From the NCBI RefSeq assembly GCF_002252985.1, contig NZ_NHPJ01000092.1:59405-123404 (forward strand): a stretch of DNA of 64,000 bases. The letters are read 5' to 3'. The position numbers were made by a program, and so were the translations under genes. The DNA is from Halorubrum halodurans. Its GTDB lineage: Archaea > Halobacteriota > Halobacteria > Halobacteriales > Haloferacaceae. The notes beneath the pieces were generated by a model. That model did not search any database, was not told the DNA's origin, and saw nothing but the letters and a program-made list of their open reading frames with translations. Every line of letters begins with the position of its first letter. Within the stretch, counting starts at the first letter, position 1. This document shows positions 33,653 to 42,139 of the stretch, in pieces.

Positions 33653-33704
33653 TCCCGCGGGGCACGGTCACGTACACGCGGTTGTGCCGTTCCAATCTCA
33701 GACA

Positions 33705-34172
33705 ATGGCACGAATGCACACGCGCCGTCGCGGTTCGTCCGGTTCGGACAAGCCGGCGACGGACGAGAATCCGGAGTGGAGCGACGTCGACGCCGAGGAC
33801 ATCGAGTCCCGCGTCGTCGAACTGGCGGAACAGGGCCACGACCCCAGCGTCATCGGCATCAAGCTGCGTGACGAGGGCGTCAAGGGCGTCCCGGTGCCCG
33901 ACGTCAAGCTCGCGACCGGCAAGAAGGTCACCGAGATCCTCGAGGAGCACGACGCCGAGCCCGACCTCCCCGAGGACCTGCGGAACCTGCTCGCCCGCGC
34001 GGTCCGCCTGCGTGAGCACATGGCCGAGAACGGACAGGACTACCAGAACAAGCGCGCGCTCCAGAACACGGAGTCGAAGATCCGCCGGCTGGCGGACTAC
34101 TACCGCGGCGACGAACTCGCCGAGGACTTCACCTACACCTACGAGAACGCCGCCGAACTCCTCGAGGAGTAG
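33705..34172 (+). CDS. rps15: 30S ribosomal protein S15 (uS15)
   Basis: This 155-residue protein is the archaeal/eukaryotic long form of S15, with an N-terminal extension (MARMHTRRRGSSGSDKP) followed by the acidic helix region and the S15 core (DLPEDLRNLLARAVRLREHM, then NKRALQNTESKIRRLADYYR). It binds 16S rRNA in the central domain of the small subunit. The start at 33705 is chosen because MARMH is the invariant archaeal start. It heads a run of four genes (RecJ-like, Pcc1, eS1) with gaps of 22 bp and then 4-bp overlaps. Confidence 0.97.
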   Translation: MARMHTRRRGSSGSDKPATDENPEWSDVDAEDIESRVVELAEQGHDPSVIGIKLRDEGVKGVPVPDVKLATGKKVTEILEEHDAEPDLPEDLRNLLARAVRLREHMAENGQDYQNKRALQNTESKIRRLADYYRGDELAEDFTYTYENAAELLEE

Positions 34173-34194
34173 TCGACCCGACGACCCACCACCC

Positions 34195-35355
34195 GTGACC
34201 GAGACCACCGCCGACTCCGCGCCCGCCCCCGACGCGCTCGCCAGCGTCCTCGCCGACGCGCCGTTCGTCCGGCTCGTCGCGACCGACGACGGCGACGCGC
34301 TCGCGGCCGCCGGGACGCTCGCCCGCGCGCTCCGGGAGCGCGCGGTGCCGTTTCAGGTCCGGATCGCCCGCGATCCGGTTCCCGAGGCGGCGAGCGACGA
34401 CGTGGCGGTGGTCCTCGGCGTCGAGCGGGGTCCACACGCGATCCCCGGCGCGGGACGGCCCGCGAGCACGGCCGCCTTCGCGGTCGCCGGCGAACTGGGC
34501 GTCGAGCCCGACCCGCTGACCGCGCTGGCCGGCGCCGTCGCCGCGGGATCCGTCCCCGGCACCGACGGGTCGGGCGAGGCGCTCGCGGCCGCGGAGCGCG
34601 CCGGAGCCGTCTCCAGACGCCCCGGCGTGGCGGTGCCGACCGTGGACGTGGCGGACGGGATCGCGGCCTCGACGCTGCTCCGGACCCCGTACTCCGGGGA
34701 CGTCGAGGCGACGCGGGCCGCCGTCGCGGCGCTCGACCTCCCGACCGAACTCGACGAGGACGCCCACCGACGGTTGGCCTCGCTCGTCGCCGTCGACGTC
34801 GCCGCCGCCGAGGGCGCGAGCGCGCGGAGCACCTCGGCCGTGGAACGCGCGCTCCGACCGTACGCGATCGCCGCGGACGCCGCGCCGTTCGAGACGGTCG
34901 GGGGCTACGCCGACGTCCTCGAGGCCCTCGCGCGCGAGGAGCCGGGTACGGGCGTCGCGCTGGCGCTCGCGACCGATCCGGGGGACGACCTCCGGACCGC
35001 CGCCGTCGACGCCTGGCGCTCCCACGGAACCGCCGCCCACCGCGCCGTCGACGCCGCGACGACCGGCCGGTACGACGGCTGCCTCGTCGCCCGCGTCGAC
35101 GCGTCGGCGAGCGTGCTCCCGACGGTCGCCCGGATCCTCCGGGACTTCCGGTCGCCGGAGCCGGTCGCGATCGCCCTCGACGAGTCGTCGGGGACGATCG
35201 CGGCGGCCGCGACCGGGGACCGCGGGATCGGCGACGCCTGCCGGTCGGCCGCCCGCGAGGCGGGCGGCGACGGGTGGGGGGACGGCGCCCGCGGCGGGAT
35301 CGCCGTCGACGGGGACCCGACGGACGCGCTGGCCGCGCTCCGGGGGGCGCTATGA
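34195..35355 (+). CDS. Degenerate DHH/RecJ-like protein
   Basis: This 386-residue protein occupies the place between S15 and Pcc1 where haloarchaea encode a RecJ-like protein. The DHH-family pattern is only partly kept: the first motif reads LVATDDGDALAAAG instead of the metal-binding SHxDxDG form, no D-H-H triplet is seen, and the C-terminal DHHA1-like part (GGDGWGDGARGGIAV) lacks the usual GGHxxA. I recall that several archaeal RecJ relatives have lost nuclease residues and act as structural partners in replication or repair. The GTG start at 34195 fits the beginning of the domain. It overlaps Pcc1 by 4 bp. Assignment rests on position and weak motif similarity. Confidence 0.65.
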   Translation: MTETTADSAPAPDALASVLADAPFVRLVATDDGDALAAAGTLARALRERAVPFQVRIARDPVPEAASDDVAVVLGVERGPHAIPGAGRPASTAAFAVAGELGVEPDPLTALAGAVAAGSVPGTDGSGEALAAAERAGAVSRRPGVAVPTVDVADGIAASTLLRTPYSGDVEATRAAVAALDLPTELDEDAHRRLASLVAVDVAAAEGASARSTSAVERALRPYAIAADAAPFETVGGYADVLEALAREEPGTGVALALATDPGDDLRTAAVDAWRSHGTAAHRAVDAATTGRYDGCLVARVDASASVLPTVARILRDFRSPEPVAIALDESSGTIAAAATGDRGIGDACRSAAREAGGDGWGDGARGGIAVDGDPTDALAALRGAL

Positions 35356-35774
35356 GCGACGACGGCCGCGCGGACGGACCGCCGGTCGCGAGCGACGAGG
35401 AGGACCCGGCGGTCGAGGCGGACGGGCCCCGGACCGCGACGGTCCGGACGACCCACGGCGACGCCGGCCTCGTCGCGGACGCGCTCGCGCCCGACGACAC
35501 CGACTCGATGGCGGTCAGCGTCGACGGCGACGCGATCGACTGCCGGATCGAGCGCCCGACGACGGGGGGGCTGCGGTCGACCGTCGACGACTACGTGGTG
35601 AACCTGCGGATCGCGGAACGGATCGCCGAACGGGCGCGCGAACACCGAGCCGCCGACGGGGCGGTCGGCACCGAGACGACCGCCGACGGGACGGCCGCCG
35701 CCGAGGGGGCCGTCGACGCGGCGGAGACACGAGACACCGACGCGGACACACGACACACCGACACCAACACATGA
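35352..35774 (+). CDS. pcc1: KEOPS complex subunit Pcc1
   Basis: This 140-residue protein has the short Pcc1 fold: an N-terminal disordered acidic stretch, TATVRTTHGDAGLVADALAP, DSMAVSVDGDAIDCRIERPT, and TVDDYVVNLRIAERI as the dimerising helix. Pcc1 dimerises the KEOPS complex that makes N6-threonylcarbamoyl-adenosine in tRNAs reading ANN codons. The last 40 residues are a low-complexity tail of Thr, Ala and Asp. The ATG overlaps the RecJ-like TGA by 4 bp (atga), and its stop overlaps the eS1 start by 4 bp, so the genes are translationally coupled. Confidence 0.88.
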   Translation: MSDDGRADGPPVASDEEDPAVEADGPRTATVRTTHGDAGLVADALAPDDTDSMAVSVDGDAIDCRIERPTTGGLRSTVDDYVVNLRIAERIAERAREHRAADGAVGTETTADGTAAAEGAVDAAETRDTDADTRHTDTNT

Positions 35775-36412
35775 GCGAACGATCAGTTTCCAAGAGCAGA
35801 GAACAGAAACGCTGGTACGACGTACAGGCACCCGAACAGTTCGACCGCGCGGAGCTCGGCGAGACGCTCGCCGACGAGCCCGACCAGGTGGTCGGCCGCA
35901 CGATCACGACCACGCTCGGCGAGCTCACCGGCGACTCCAGCGCGAACAACACGAAGCTCACGTTCAAGATCACGGACGTGGGCAGCGACACGGCCTACAC
36001 CGAGTTCATCAAGTACGAGCTGACGCGCGATTACCTGCGCTCGCTCGTCCGTCGCGGCGCCTCGAAGGTCGAGGCGTCGATCACGGTCGTGACGACGGAC
36101 GACTACCGGATCCGCGTCCAGCCGGTCGCGCTGACGACGAAGAAGGCCGACCGCTCCCAGGAGAAGGCGATCCGCCGCGTCATGATCGACAAGGTCCACG
36201 CCGCCGCCGAGGAGCGCACCTTCGAGGAGTTCGTCGACGCGATCGTCGACGGGAACCTCTCGTCGGCCGTCTACGCCGACGCGAAGACGATCTACCCGCT
36301 TCGCCGCGTCGAGGTCCAGAAGCTGACCCTCGAGGCGCGCCCCGCGGAGATCGCCGCCGAGGAGGAGGCCGCCGTCGACGTCGATGCCGGCGACGTCTCG
36401 GTCGACGAGTAG
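35771..36412 (+). CDS. rps3ae: 30S ribosomal protein eS1 (S3Ae)
   Basis: This 213-residue archaeal/eukaryotic small-subunit protein begins [20 protein letters not shown] and continues with [40 protein letters not shown] and [20 protein letters not shown], all typical of eS1. It sits near the mRNA exit of the small subunit. The C-terminus is a short acidic tail. Its ATG overlaps the Pcc1 stop by 4 bp, completing the S15-RecJ-Pcc1-eS1 run. Confidence 0.97.
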   Translation: MSERSVSKSREQKRWYDVQAPEQFDRAELGETLADEPDQVVGRTITTTLGELTGDSSANNTKLTFKITDVGSDTAYTEFIKYELTRDYLRSLVRRGASKVEASITVVTTDDYRIRVQPVALTTKKADRSQEKAIRRVMIDKVHAAAEERTFEEFVDAIVDGNLSSAVYADAKTIYPLRRVEVQKLTLEARPAEIAAEEEAAVDVDAGDVSVDE

Positions 36413-36521
36413 TTCCCGGATCCGACGCCGGTTTCGTTTCGGTCGCCGCACGCGACGGCCGCCGCGACCGACGATATCCGGGAGACGAAACGTTGAAACG
36501 CCGTTCGGGCGAATCGTGGGT

Positions 36522-36800
36522 ATGGAACTGCGGGTCATCGAGAAGACCGACACGGAACTCCGCATCGAGATCGCCGGCGAGGACCACACGTTCATGAACG
36601 TGTTGAAGGGCGCGCTGCTGGAGGCCGACGAGGTCGCCGCCGCGACCTACGACATGAACCCCGAACAGTCCGGCGGCCAGACCGAGCCCGTCCTCACGGT
36701 GAAATCCGAGTCCGGCGACCCGCTCGACGCCGTCGAGGCGGCGGCGACGTCGATCACGGACCGGACGGCCGCGCTTCGCGACGCCGTGTCGGCCGCGTAG
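36522..36800 (+). CDS. rpo11: DNA-directed RNA polymerase subunit L (Rpo11)
   Basis: This 92-residue protein starts [20 protein letters not shown], followed by [20 protein letters not shown], the hallmark of Rpo11/RpoL, which pairs with Rpo3 to form the alpha-dimer equivalent that nucleates polymerase assembly. The chosen ATG at 36522 is where the family begins; a longer frame upstream is noise. It is 109 bp after eS1 and may have its own promoter. Confidence 0.95.
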   Translation: MELRVIEKTDTELRIEIAGEDHTFMNVLKGALLEADEVAAATYDMNPEQSGGQTEPVLTVKSESGDPLDAVEAAATSITDRTAALRDAVSAA

Positions 36801-36889
36801 GCGGGGCCGGAGCCGACTCCCGTTTTTCGCCCGGCGATCCGCGACCGTGAGGGACCATAGCTAAGTGGCGACTCCCCGTTCGTAGGCGT

Positions 36890-37936
36890 ATGCCGCCGAG
36901 CGTGCTCATGTTAGGTTGGGGGTATCCGCCGAACGTCACCGGCGGGTTGGACGTCCACGTCGGGGAGCTGTTCTCCGGGCTGCGCGACGAGTTCGACGTG
37001 GACGCGAAGCTGGTGTTGCCCGCCGAGTTGGCGCCCGACGACGAGCCGGGGCTGGAGGGCGTCGAGACCGGCGAGGGCGACGTGGCGACCCGCGTGGGGC
37101 GCCTCAGCGACCGCTTCGTCGAGCTCGCGCCCGACTACGACGTGATCCACACCCACGACTGGTTCGGCTACGGGCCGGGGCGAGAGGCGTCGCGGGCCTC
37201 CGACGCGACGTGGGTCTCCTCGTTCCACTCGCTGGCCAGCGACCGCAACATCGACCCGCCCACCCGCGAGGTCGAGACCGAGCGTCGGCTCGCGAACGCC
37301 GCGGACGTCAACATCGCCGTGAGCGAGATCGTCCGCGAGGACATCCGAGAGCTGTACGGCGCCGACTCGCGCGTCGTCTACAACGGCTTCTCGACGCCGA
37401 CGTTCTCCGGCAAGGACGTCCGCGAGGACCTGGGGATCGACGGCGAGATGCTCTTCTTCGTCGGGCGACACACGGACCAGAAGGGGATCTCCCACCTGCT
37501 GTACGCGATGAAGAAGCTCCGCGGCCGCGACGTCACGCTCGTCGTCGGCGGCTCGGGCCACCAGACCGAGCAGCTGAAGCGGTTCGTGGAGCTCGTGGGG
37601 ATAGGAGAGAAGGTCGAGTTCGTGGGCTACGTTCCCGAGGCGGAGCTGGGCGACTACTACGCCGCGAGCGACGCGTTCGTCTCCCCGTCCTTCTCCGAGC
37701 CGTTCGGGATCACGATCACCGAGGCGCTGGAGGCGGGCACCCAGGTCGTCTCGACGCGCTGTGGCGCGGCCGAGATCCTGCCGGAGGGGTGTCTGATCGA
37801 GGTGACGCCGGACTCGGAGTCGATCGTCGACGGGCTCGCCGCCGCGCTCGACCGGGAGTCGCCGCCGGCGTACGAGCGCCGCGACTGGTCGGCGGTCGCC
37901 GAGGACACGCTCGCGGTGTACGAGGACGTCGCGTAG
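36890..37936 (+). CDS. GT4-family glycosyltransferase (glycogen-synthase-like)
   Basis: This 348-residue GT-B enzyme starts LMLGWGYPPNVTGGLDVHVG, a typical acceptor-loop start (P-P-x-x-G-G) of starch/glycogen-synthase-like GT4 proteins, with YDVIHTHDWFGYGPG and the donor site FFVGRHTDQKGISHLLYAMK and E-x7-E in SEPFGITITEALEAGT. G+C content is as high as the surrounding housekeeping genes, so it is ancestral rather than part of a recent island. It stands alone between rpo11 and a divergent small gene. Its product could be a polysaccharide or a glycolipid; context gives no choice. Confidence 0.85.
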   Translation: MPPSVLMLGWGYPPNVTGGLDVHVGELFSGLRDEFDVDAKLVLPAELAPDDEPGLEGVETGEGDVATRVGRLSDRFVELAPDYDVIHTHDWFGYGPGREASRASDATWVSSFHSLASDRNIDPPTREVETERRLANAADVNIAVSEIVREDIRELYGADSRVVYNGFSTPTFSGKDVREDLGIDGEMLFFVGRHTDQKGISHLLYAMKKLRGRDVTLVVGGSGHQTEQLKRFVELVGIGEKVEFVGYVPEAELGDYYAASDAFVSPSFSEPFGITITEALEAGTQVVSTRCGAAEILPEGCLIEVTPDSESIVDGLAAALDRESPPAYERRDWSAVAEDTLAVYEDVA

Positions 37937-37968
37937 GCGGTATCCCGACCGCCGACCGCTGACGCCGT

Positions 37969-38313
37969 CTACTCCGCCCGATACACGTCGAACTCGGTCA
38001 CCGGCTCCGGGTGCCGGATCCGGAAGCCGTCCGCCGTCTCGATCACGCCGCGGGTGCTCTCGACGGCCCCGCGGTAGGGGGTCCCGTCGTCGTCCTCGCG
38101 GGCCCTCGCGTCCTGATACGGCGAGGTGTACGGGGAGCCGTACGACGACTCCGAGACCGGGTCGTCGAAGCTCTCCGGCGGGAGGTAGATCCGCTCGCCG
38201 CCGGCCGAGCGGACGACGACCGCGACGTCCCGCGTCCCGGTCACGTCGATGACGGTTCGTTCCGCCGTGACGCGCGTGTCGATCCCGACCTCGCTCGTCT
38301 CGATGTCGGCCAT
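37969..38313 (-). CDS. Haloarchaeal hypothetical protein, 114 residues
   Basis: This soluble, acidic protein has a repeated-beta look: ETSEVGIDTRVTAERTVIDV, GTRDVAVVVRSAGGERIYLP, and a Ser/Tyr-rich stretch (SYGSPYTSPYQDAR) near the middle. It ends with EPVTEFDVYRAE. The start at 38313 was chosen since residues upstream in the longer frame are basic and unlike haloarchaeal proteins. It resembles uncharacterised haloarchaeal proteins, and is divergent from the RPA operon, but nothing ties it to DNA repair beyond position. Confidence 0.55.
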   Translation of the reverse strand: MADIETSEVGIDTRVTAERTVIDVTGTRDVAVVVRSAGGERIYLPPESFDDPVSESSYGSPYTSPYQDARAREDDDGTPYRGAVESTRGVIETADGFRIRHPEPVTEFDVYRAE

Positions 38314-38427
38314 GTGCCCTCCTGTGGACGGGGACGGGTTAACTGTGCCGCCCGACCGCCCCGGTCGAAACGAGGGACTCACGCCCGTGGTGAACCCTTT
38401 TGTGCGGTCGCGCCGAACTCGCGGGCG

Positions 38428-39702
38428 ATGGACGTCAACAGCCATGCCGAGGAGCTCGCCTCCGACCTCGGCGTCGACAAGGCGGAGGTCAAAGCGGACC
38501 TGGAGAACCTACTCGAGTACAGCGTCCCGATCGACGAGGCCAAACAGAGCGTCCGGCGGAAACACGGCGGCGGTGGCGGCGGGTCGAGCCCGACCCCCGA
38601 GTCCGTCGACCTCGCCGAGATCACGACCGACCACGGCAACGTCACGGTCACGGTCCGGGTGCTCACGCGGGGCACCCGCACGATCCGGTATCAGGGCGAC
38701 GACCTCACGATCCGCGAGGGAGAACTCGCCGACGGAACGGGGACGATCGCCTACACCGCCTGGCAGGACTTCGGCTTCGAGCCGGGCGACTCGCTGACGA
38801 TCGGCAACGCAGGCGTACGGGAGTGGGACGGCGAGCCCGAGCTCAACCTCAACGAGTCGACGACGGTCGCCATCGCCGACGAACCGGTCGAGGTCGATCG
38901 GGAGGTCGGCGGCGACCGCGACCTCGTCGAGATCGCGGCCGGTGACCGCGGCCGCAACGTGGCGGTCCGGGTCCTGGAGGTCGAGGAGAAGACGATCTCG
39001 GGCCGGGACGGCGAGACGGAGATCCGCGAGGGCGTCGTCGGCGACGCGACCGCGAGACTTCCCTTCACCGACTGGGACCCGCGTCCGGAGCTGGAGGCGG
39101 GCGCGAGCCTCCGGATCGAGGACGTGTACGCCCGCGAGTTCCGCGGCGTCCCCTCGATCAACCTCACCGAGTTCACGACGGTGACCCCCCTCCCCGACCC
39201 CGTCGAGGTCACCGAGAGCGCGCCGCGGCTGTCGGTCGCGGAGGCGGTCGCCTCCGGCGGCATGTTCGACGTCCAGGTCGTCGGGAACGTCCTCGAGGTG
39301 CGCGACGGCTCGGGGCTCATCGAGCGCTGTCCGGAGTGCGGCCGGGTGATACAGAACGGCCAGTGTCGGAGCCACGGCGAGGTCGACGGCGAGGACGACC
39401 TCCGCGTGAAGGCGATCCTCGACGACGGCACCGAGACCGTCACCGTCGTGCTCGACGACGAACTCACGGCGGCGGTGTACGGCGGCGGCCTCGAGGACGC
39501 GCTCGCGGCCGCGACCGAGGCGATGGACAAGGACGTGGTCGCGGAGTCGATCGCCGAGACGCTCGTGGGCGGGGCCTACCGCGTCCGCGGGAGCCTCTCC
39601 GTCGACGAGTACGGCGCGACGCTCGACGCGACCGCGTTCGAGACGGCCGACGACGACCCGGCCGACGCGGCCCGCGCGGCGCTCGCGGAGGTGCGCGCAT
39701 GA
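38428..39702 (+). CDS. rpa1: Replication protein A (single-stranded DNA-binding)
   Basis: This 424-residue protein contains several OB folds: ITTDHGNVTVTVRVLTRGTR (about residues 68-87), a second near 172 starting GRNVAVRVLEVEEKTI, and a third near 290 that carries a zinc finger with C301, C304, C313 and H316 (ERCPECGRVIQNGQCRSH). A short Gly-rich linker (HGGGGGGSSPTPE) joins the N-terminal helical domain to the first OB fold. It binds ssDNA in replication, recombination and repair. Its gene overlaps the partner protein gene by 4 bp; the third gene encodes a phosphoesterase. This three-gene arrangement matches the rpa1-rpap1-rpe operon described in Haloferax. Confidence 0.93.
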   Translation: MDVNSHAEELASDLGVDKAEVKADLENLLEYSVPIDEAKQSVRRKHGGGGGGSSPTPESVDLAEITTDHGNVTVTVRVLTRGTRTIRYQGDDLTIREGELADGTGTIAYTAWQDFGFEPGDSLTIGNAGVREWDGEPELNLNESTTVAIADEPVEVDREVGGDRDLVEIAAGDRGRNVAVRVLEVEEKTISGRDGETEIREGVVGDATARLPFTDWDPRPELEAGASLRIEDVYAREFRGVPSINLTEFTTVTPLPDPVEVTESAPRLSVAEAVASGGMFDVQVVGNVLEVRDGSGLIERCPECGRVIQNGQCRSHGEVDGEDDLRVKAILDDGTETVTVVLDDELTAAVYGGGLEDALAAATEAMDKDVVAESIAETLVGGAYRVRGSLSVDEYGATLDATAFETADDDPADAARAALAEVRA

Positions 39703-41312
39703 GCGACGACGGACCGGGGACCCGCGAGGTCGCCCACCGGGTGTTCGCGGCGGAGTTCGACGACGCCTCGCTGTCGTACTCCGAGAGCGACGAGGAGCGG
39801 GCGCCGAACTACGTCGTGACGCCGACGGGCGCGCGGGTCAACCGGCTGTTCGTCGCGGGCGTGCTCACCGAGGTCGAGCGCGTCAACGACCAGACGAGCC
39901 GCGGCCGGGTGGTCGATCCCTCCGGCGCGTTCGTGACGTACGCCGGGCAGTACCAGCCGGACGAGCAGGCGTTCCTCGAGCGTGCGGAGACGCCCGCGTT
40001 CGTCGCGCTGACCGGGAAGGCCCGGACGTTCGAGCCGGAGGACTCCGACCGGGTGTTCACCTCCGTCCGTCCCGAGAGCCTCAGCGAGGTCGACGCCGGG
40101 GTCCGCGACCGGTGGGTCGTCTCCGCGGCCGAGGCGACGCTCGACCGGCTCGCGGTCCTCGAGCGGGCGCTCGCGTCCGACCTCCGGGGCGAGGAGCTCC
40201 GGAGCGCGCTCGAGGCCGGCGGCGCCGCCGCGTCGCTCGCGGCGGGGATCCCCAAGGCGCTCGCCCACTACGACACCTCGCCCGCGTACGTCGAGGCGGT
40301 CCGGCGGATGGCCGTCGACGCGCTCGAGATGATCGCGGGCGAGCGCGACGAGGTCCGCGGACCCGACGTCGCGCCCGACGCCGGCGGCGACGCGACGATC
40401 GGTTCCCTGCCGGACACCGACGTGCGGATCGAGGCGGCAACGGCCGGAGCGGACGCGGCGACGACGGCCGATCCGACCGGGTCGGAGGGGGCGACGGGAT
40501 CGGCAGAATCGACGGCACCGATCGACGAACCGACGAAAACGACCGACGAGGCGGCGGATCCGACCGACGAACCGACGGAAGCGACTGATGAGTCGACCCT
40601 CGACGCTGCGGAGGAGTTCGCCTCGGAGGAGTCTCGATCGGGCGAGTCCGCCCCGACCGCGACGCTCGACGACGGACCGGAGGACGTCGACGCCGCGGAC
40701 GGTCCCGACGGTCTCGGCGATTTCGACGGCTCCGGGGGTCTCGACGAGGCCGACGCCATCGATGACGCCGGCGACACGGACGCCCCCGCCGCTCCCGTCG
40801 GCTCCGCGGACGACGACGAACCCGGTCTCGACGACGTCGACGACGGCGGGACCGACGAGATGTACGAGCTCGACGACGAGGAGCGCGAGGAGATCGAATC
40901 CGAGTTCGGCACGGACTTCTCGACCGGCTCGGAGGTCGACGAGCCGGGAGAGGCCGACATCGACGTGCCCGGTCCCGAGGAGACGTCAGAGGACGTCGCG
41001 ACCGGTGACGCGGCGGACGGAGCCGGAAGCGAAGCGTCCGCGGCCGAGCCGGCGAGCGTCGGCGACGCGACCGAGGACGTATCCGAGACCGACACGTCCG
41101 AGGCCGATCCCGCCGACGTCGACCTCGAGGCCGCGGCGGTCGCGGAGATGGAGGCGCTCGACGACGGCGACGGCGCGGACCGCGAGGCGGTCGTCGAGGC
41201 GGTCGCGTCCGAGTACGGCGTCGACCCCGACGACGTCGAGGACGCCGTCCAGGACGCGCTGATGGGCGGGAAGTGTTACGAGCCGGGCGACGGGTTGCTG
41301 AAGGCGATCTGA
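39699..41312 (+). CDS. rpap1: RPA-associated protein (RPAP) with a long acidic linker
   Basis: This 537-residue member of the COG3390 group partners RPA. The N-terminal about 215 residues form a conserved OB-like domain (APNYVVTPTGARVNRLFVAG, RGRVVDPSGAFVTYAGQYQP, AVRRMAVDALEMIAGERDEV). The last about 60 residues form a small conserved domain (AVVEAVASEYGVDPDDVEDA, DALMGGKCYEP). Between them are some 260 residues of low-complexity acidic sequence made of Asp, Glu, Ala, Thr and Ser repeats such as DEPTKTTDEAADPTDEPTEA. This linker is far longer than I would expect for the family. It overlaps rpa1 by 4 bp and the phosphoesterase by one base. Confidence 0.88.
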   Translation: MSDDGPGTREVAHRVFAAEFDDASLSYSESDEERAPNYVVTPTGARVNRLFVAGVLTEVERVNDQTSRGRVVDPSGAFVTYAGQYQPDEQAFLERAETPAFVALTGKARTFEPEDSDRVFTSVRPESLSEVDAGVRDRWVVSAAEATLDRLAVLERALASDLRGEELRSALEAGGAAASLAAGIPKALAHYDTSPAYVEAVRRMAVDALEMIAGERDEVRGPDVAPDAGGDATIGSLPDTDVRIEAATAGADAATTADPTGSEGATGSAESTAPIDEPTKTTDEAADPTDEPTEATDESTLDAAEEFASEESRSGESAPTATLDDGPEDVDAADGPDGLGDFDGSGGLDEADAIDDAGDTDAPAAPVGSADDDEPGLDDVDDGGTDEMYELDDEEREEIESEFGTDFSTGSEVDEPGEADIDVPGPEETSEDVATGDAADGAGSEASAAEPASVGDATEDVSETDTSEADPADVDLEAAAVAEMEALDDGDGADREAVVEAVASEYGVDPDDVEDAVQDALMGGKCYEPGDGLLKAI

Positions 41313-42112
41313 TGGCCGCGGTCGAGCCGGTCGTCGGCGAGCCGGCCGCCGTCGCCGACCTCGGTGGGGAGCGCGCGCTGCTCGTCGCGGACGTCCACGC
41401 CGGCATCGAGGTCGGCCTCCGCTACGAGCGCGGGGTGGAACTCGAGAGCCGCGCCGACGAGCGGCGCGACCGGCTGTGCTCGCTGATCGACGAGACCGGC
41501 GTCGACCGGCTCGTCGTCCTCGGCGACCTCGCCCACCGCGTCGGCGCGCCCGAGGGCGACGAGCGCGAGGAGCTCGAGGCGCTCGTGGGGGCGGTCACCG
41601 ATCGCGTGCCGCTGACGCTGGTCGAGGGGAACCACGACGCCGGCGTCGCGGCGGCGTTCGCCGGCGACGACGTCGGCGTGATCGATCCCCGCGGCGGCCT
41701 CCTGACGGACCGTGACGGGTCGAACCCGGCCGCGGCCGGCGTCGCCGTCCTCCACGGTCACACCCGGCCCGACCCGTCGCTCCGGTCCGCGGCGGTGGTC
41801 TGTATGGGCCACGAACACCCGCAGGTCAGACTCGAGGACGCCGTCGGCGGGTCGCGGACGGAGCGCGCGTGGCTTCGCGGCCCGCTGAGACCATCGGTCC
41901 TCGACGGCGAGGGGGGCACGGATGGCGACGGGGAGCCCGCCGGTTCAGGGCCCGAACTCGTCGTGTTCCCGGCGTTCAACGAGCGCTCCGGCGGCACGTG
42001 GATCAACGTCGAGGGCGGGTCGTTCCTCGCGCCGTTCCTCCCGGACGGGCTCGCAGCCGGCGACGCGTACCTCCTCGACGGGACGCGGCTCGGCGACTTC
42101 CGCCGGATCTGA
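41312..42112 (+). CDS. rpe: RPA-associated calcineurin-like phosphoesterase (RPE)
   Basis: This 266-residue metallophosphoesterase has the dinuclear-metal motifs in order: D27-x-H29 (LLVADVHAG), GDxxH with D72 and H75 (LGDLAHRVG), GNHD at 106-109 (VEGNHDAGV), and late histidines in VLHGHTRPD and CMGHEHPQV. It ends with a Gly/Asp-rich insertion then the barrel strand GTWINVEGGSFLAP. COG1407 proteins of this type are encoded with RPA in haloarchaea. Its substrate, possibly a DNA end or a nucleotide, is unknown. The start ATG overlaps the rpap stop (tgatg). Confidence 0.88.
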   Translation: MAAVEPVVGEPAAVADLGGERALLVADVHAGIEVGLRYERGVELESRADERRDRLCSLIDETGVDRLVVLGDLAHRVGAPEGDEREELEALVGAVTDRVPLTLVEGNHDAGVAAAFAGDDVGVIDPRGGLLTDRDGSNPAAAGVAVLHGHTRPDPSLRSAAVVCMGHEHPQVRLEDAVGGSRTERAWLRGPLRPSVLDGEGGTDGDGEPAGSGPELVVFPAFNERSGGTWINVEGGSFLAPFLPDGLAAGDAYLLDGTRLGDFRRI

Positions 42113-42139
42113 TCGGGGGTCGCGGCCGGCGTTACGGGG

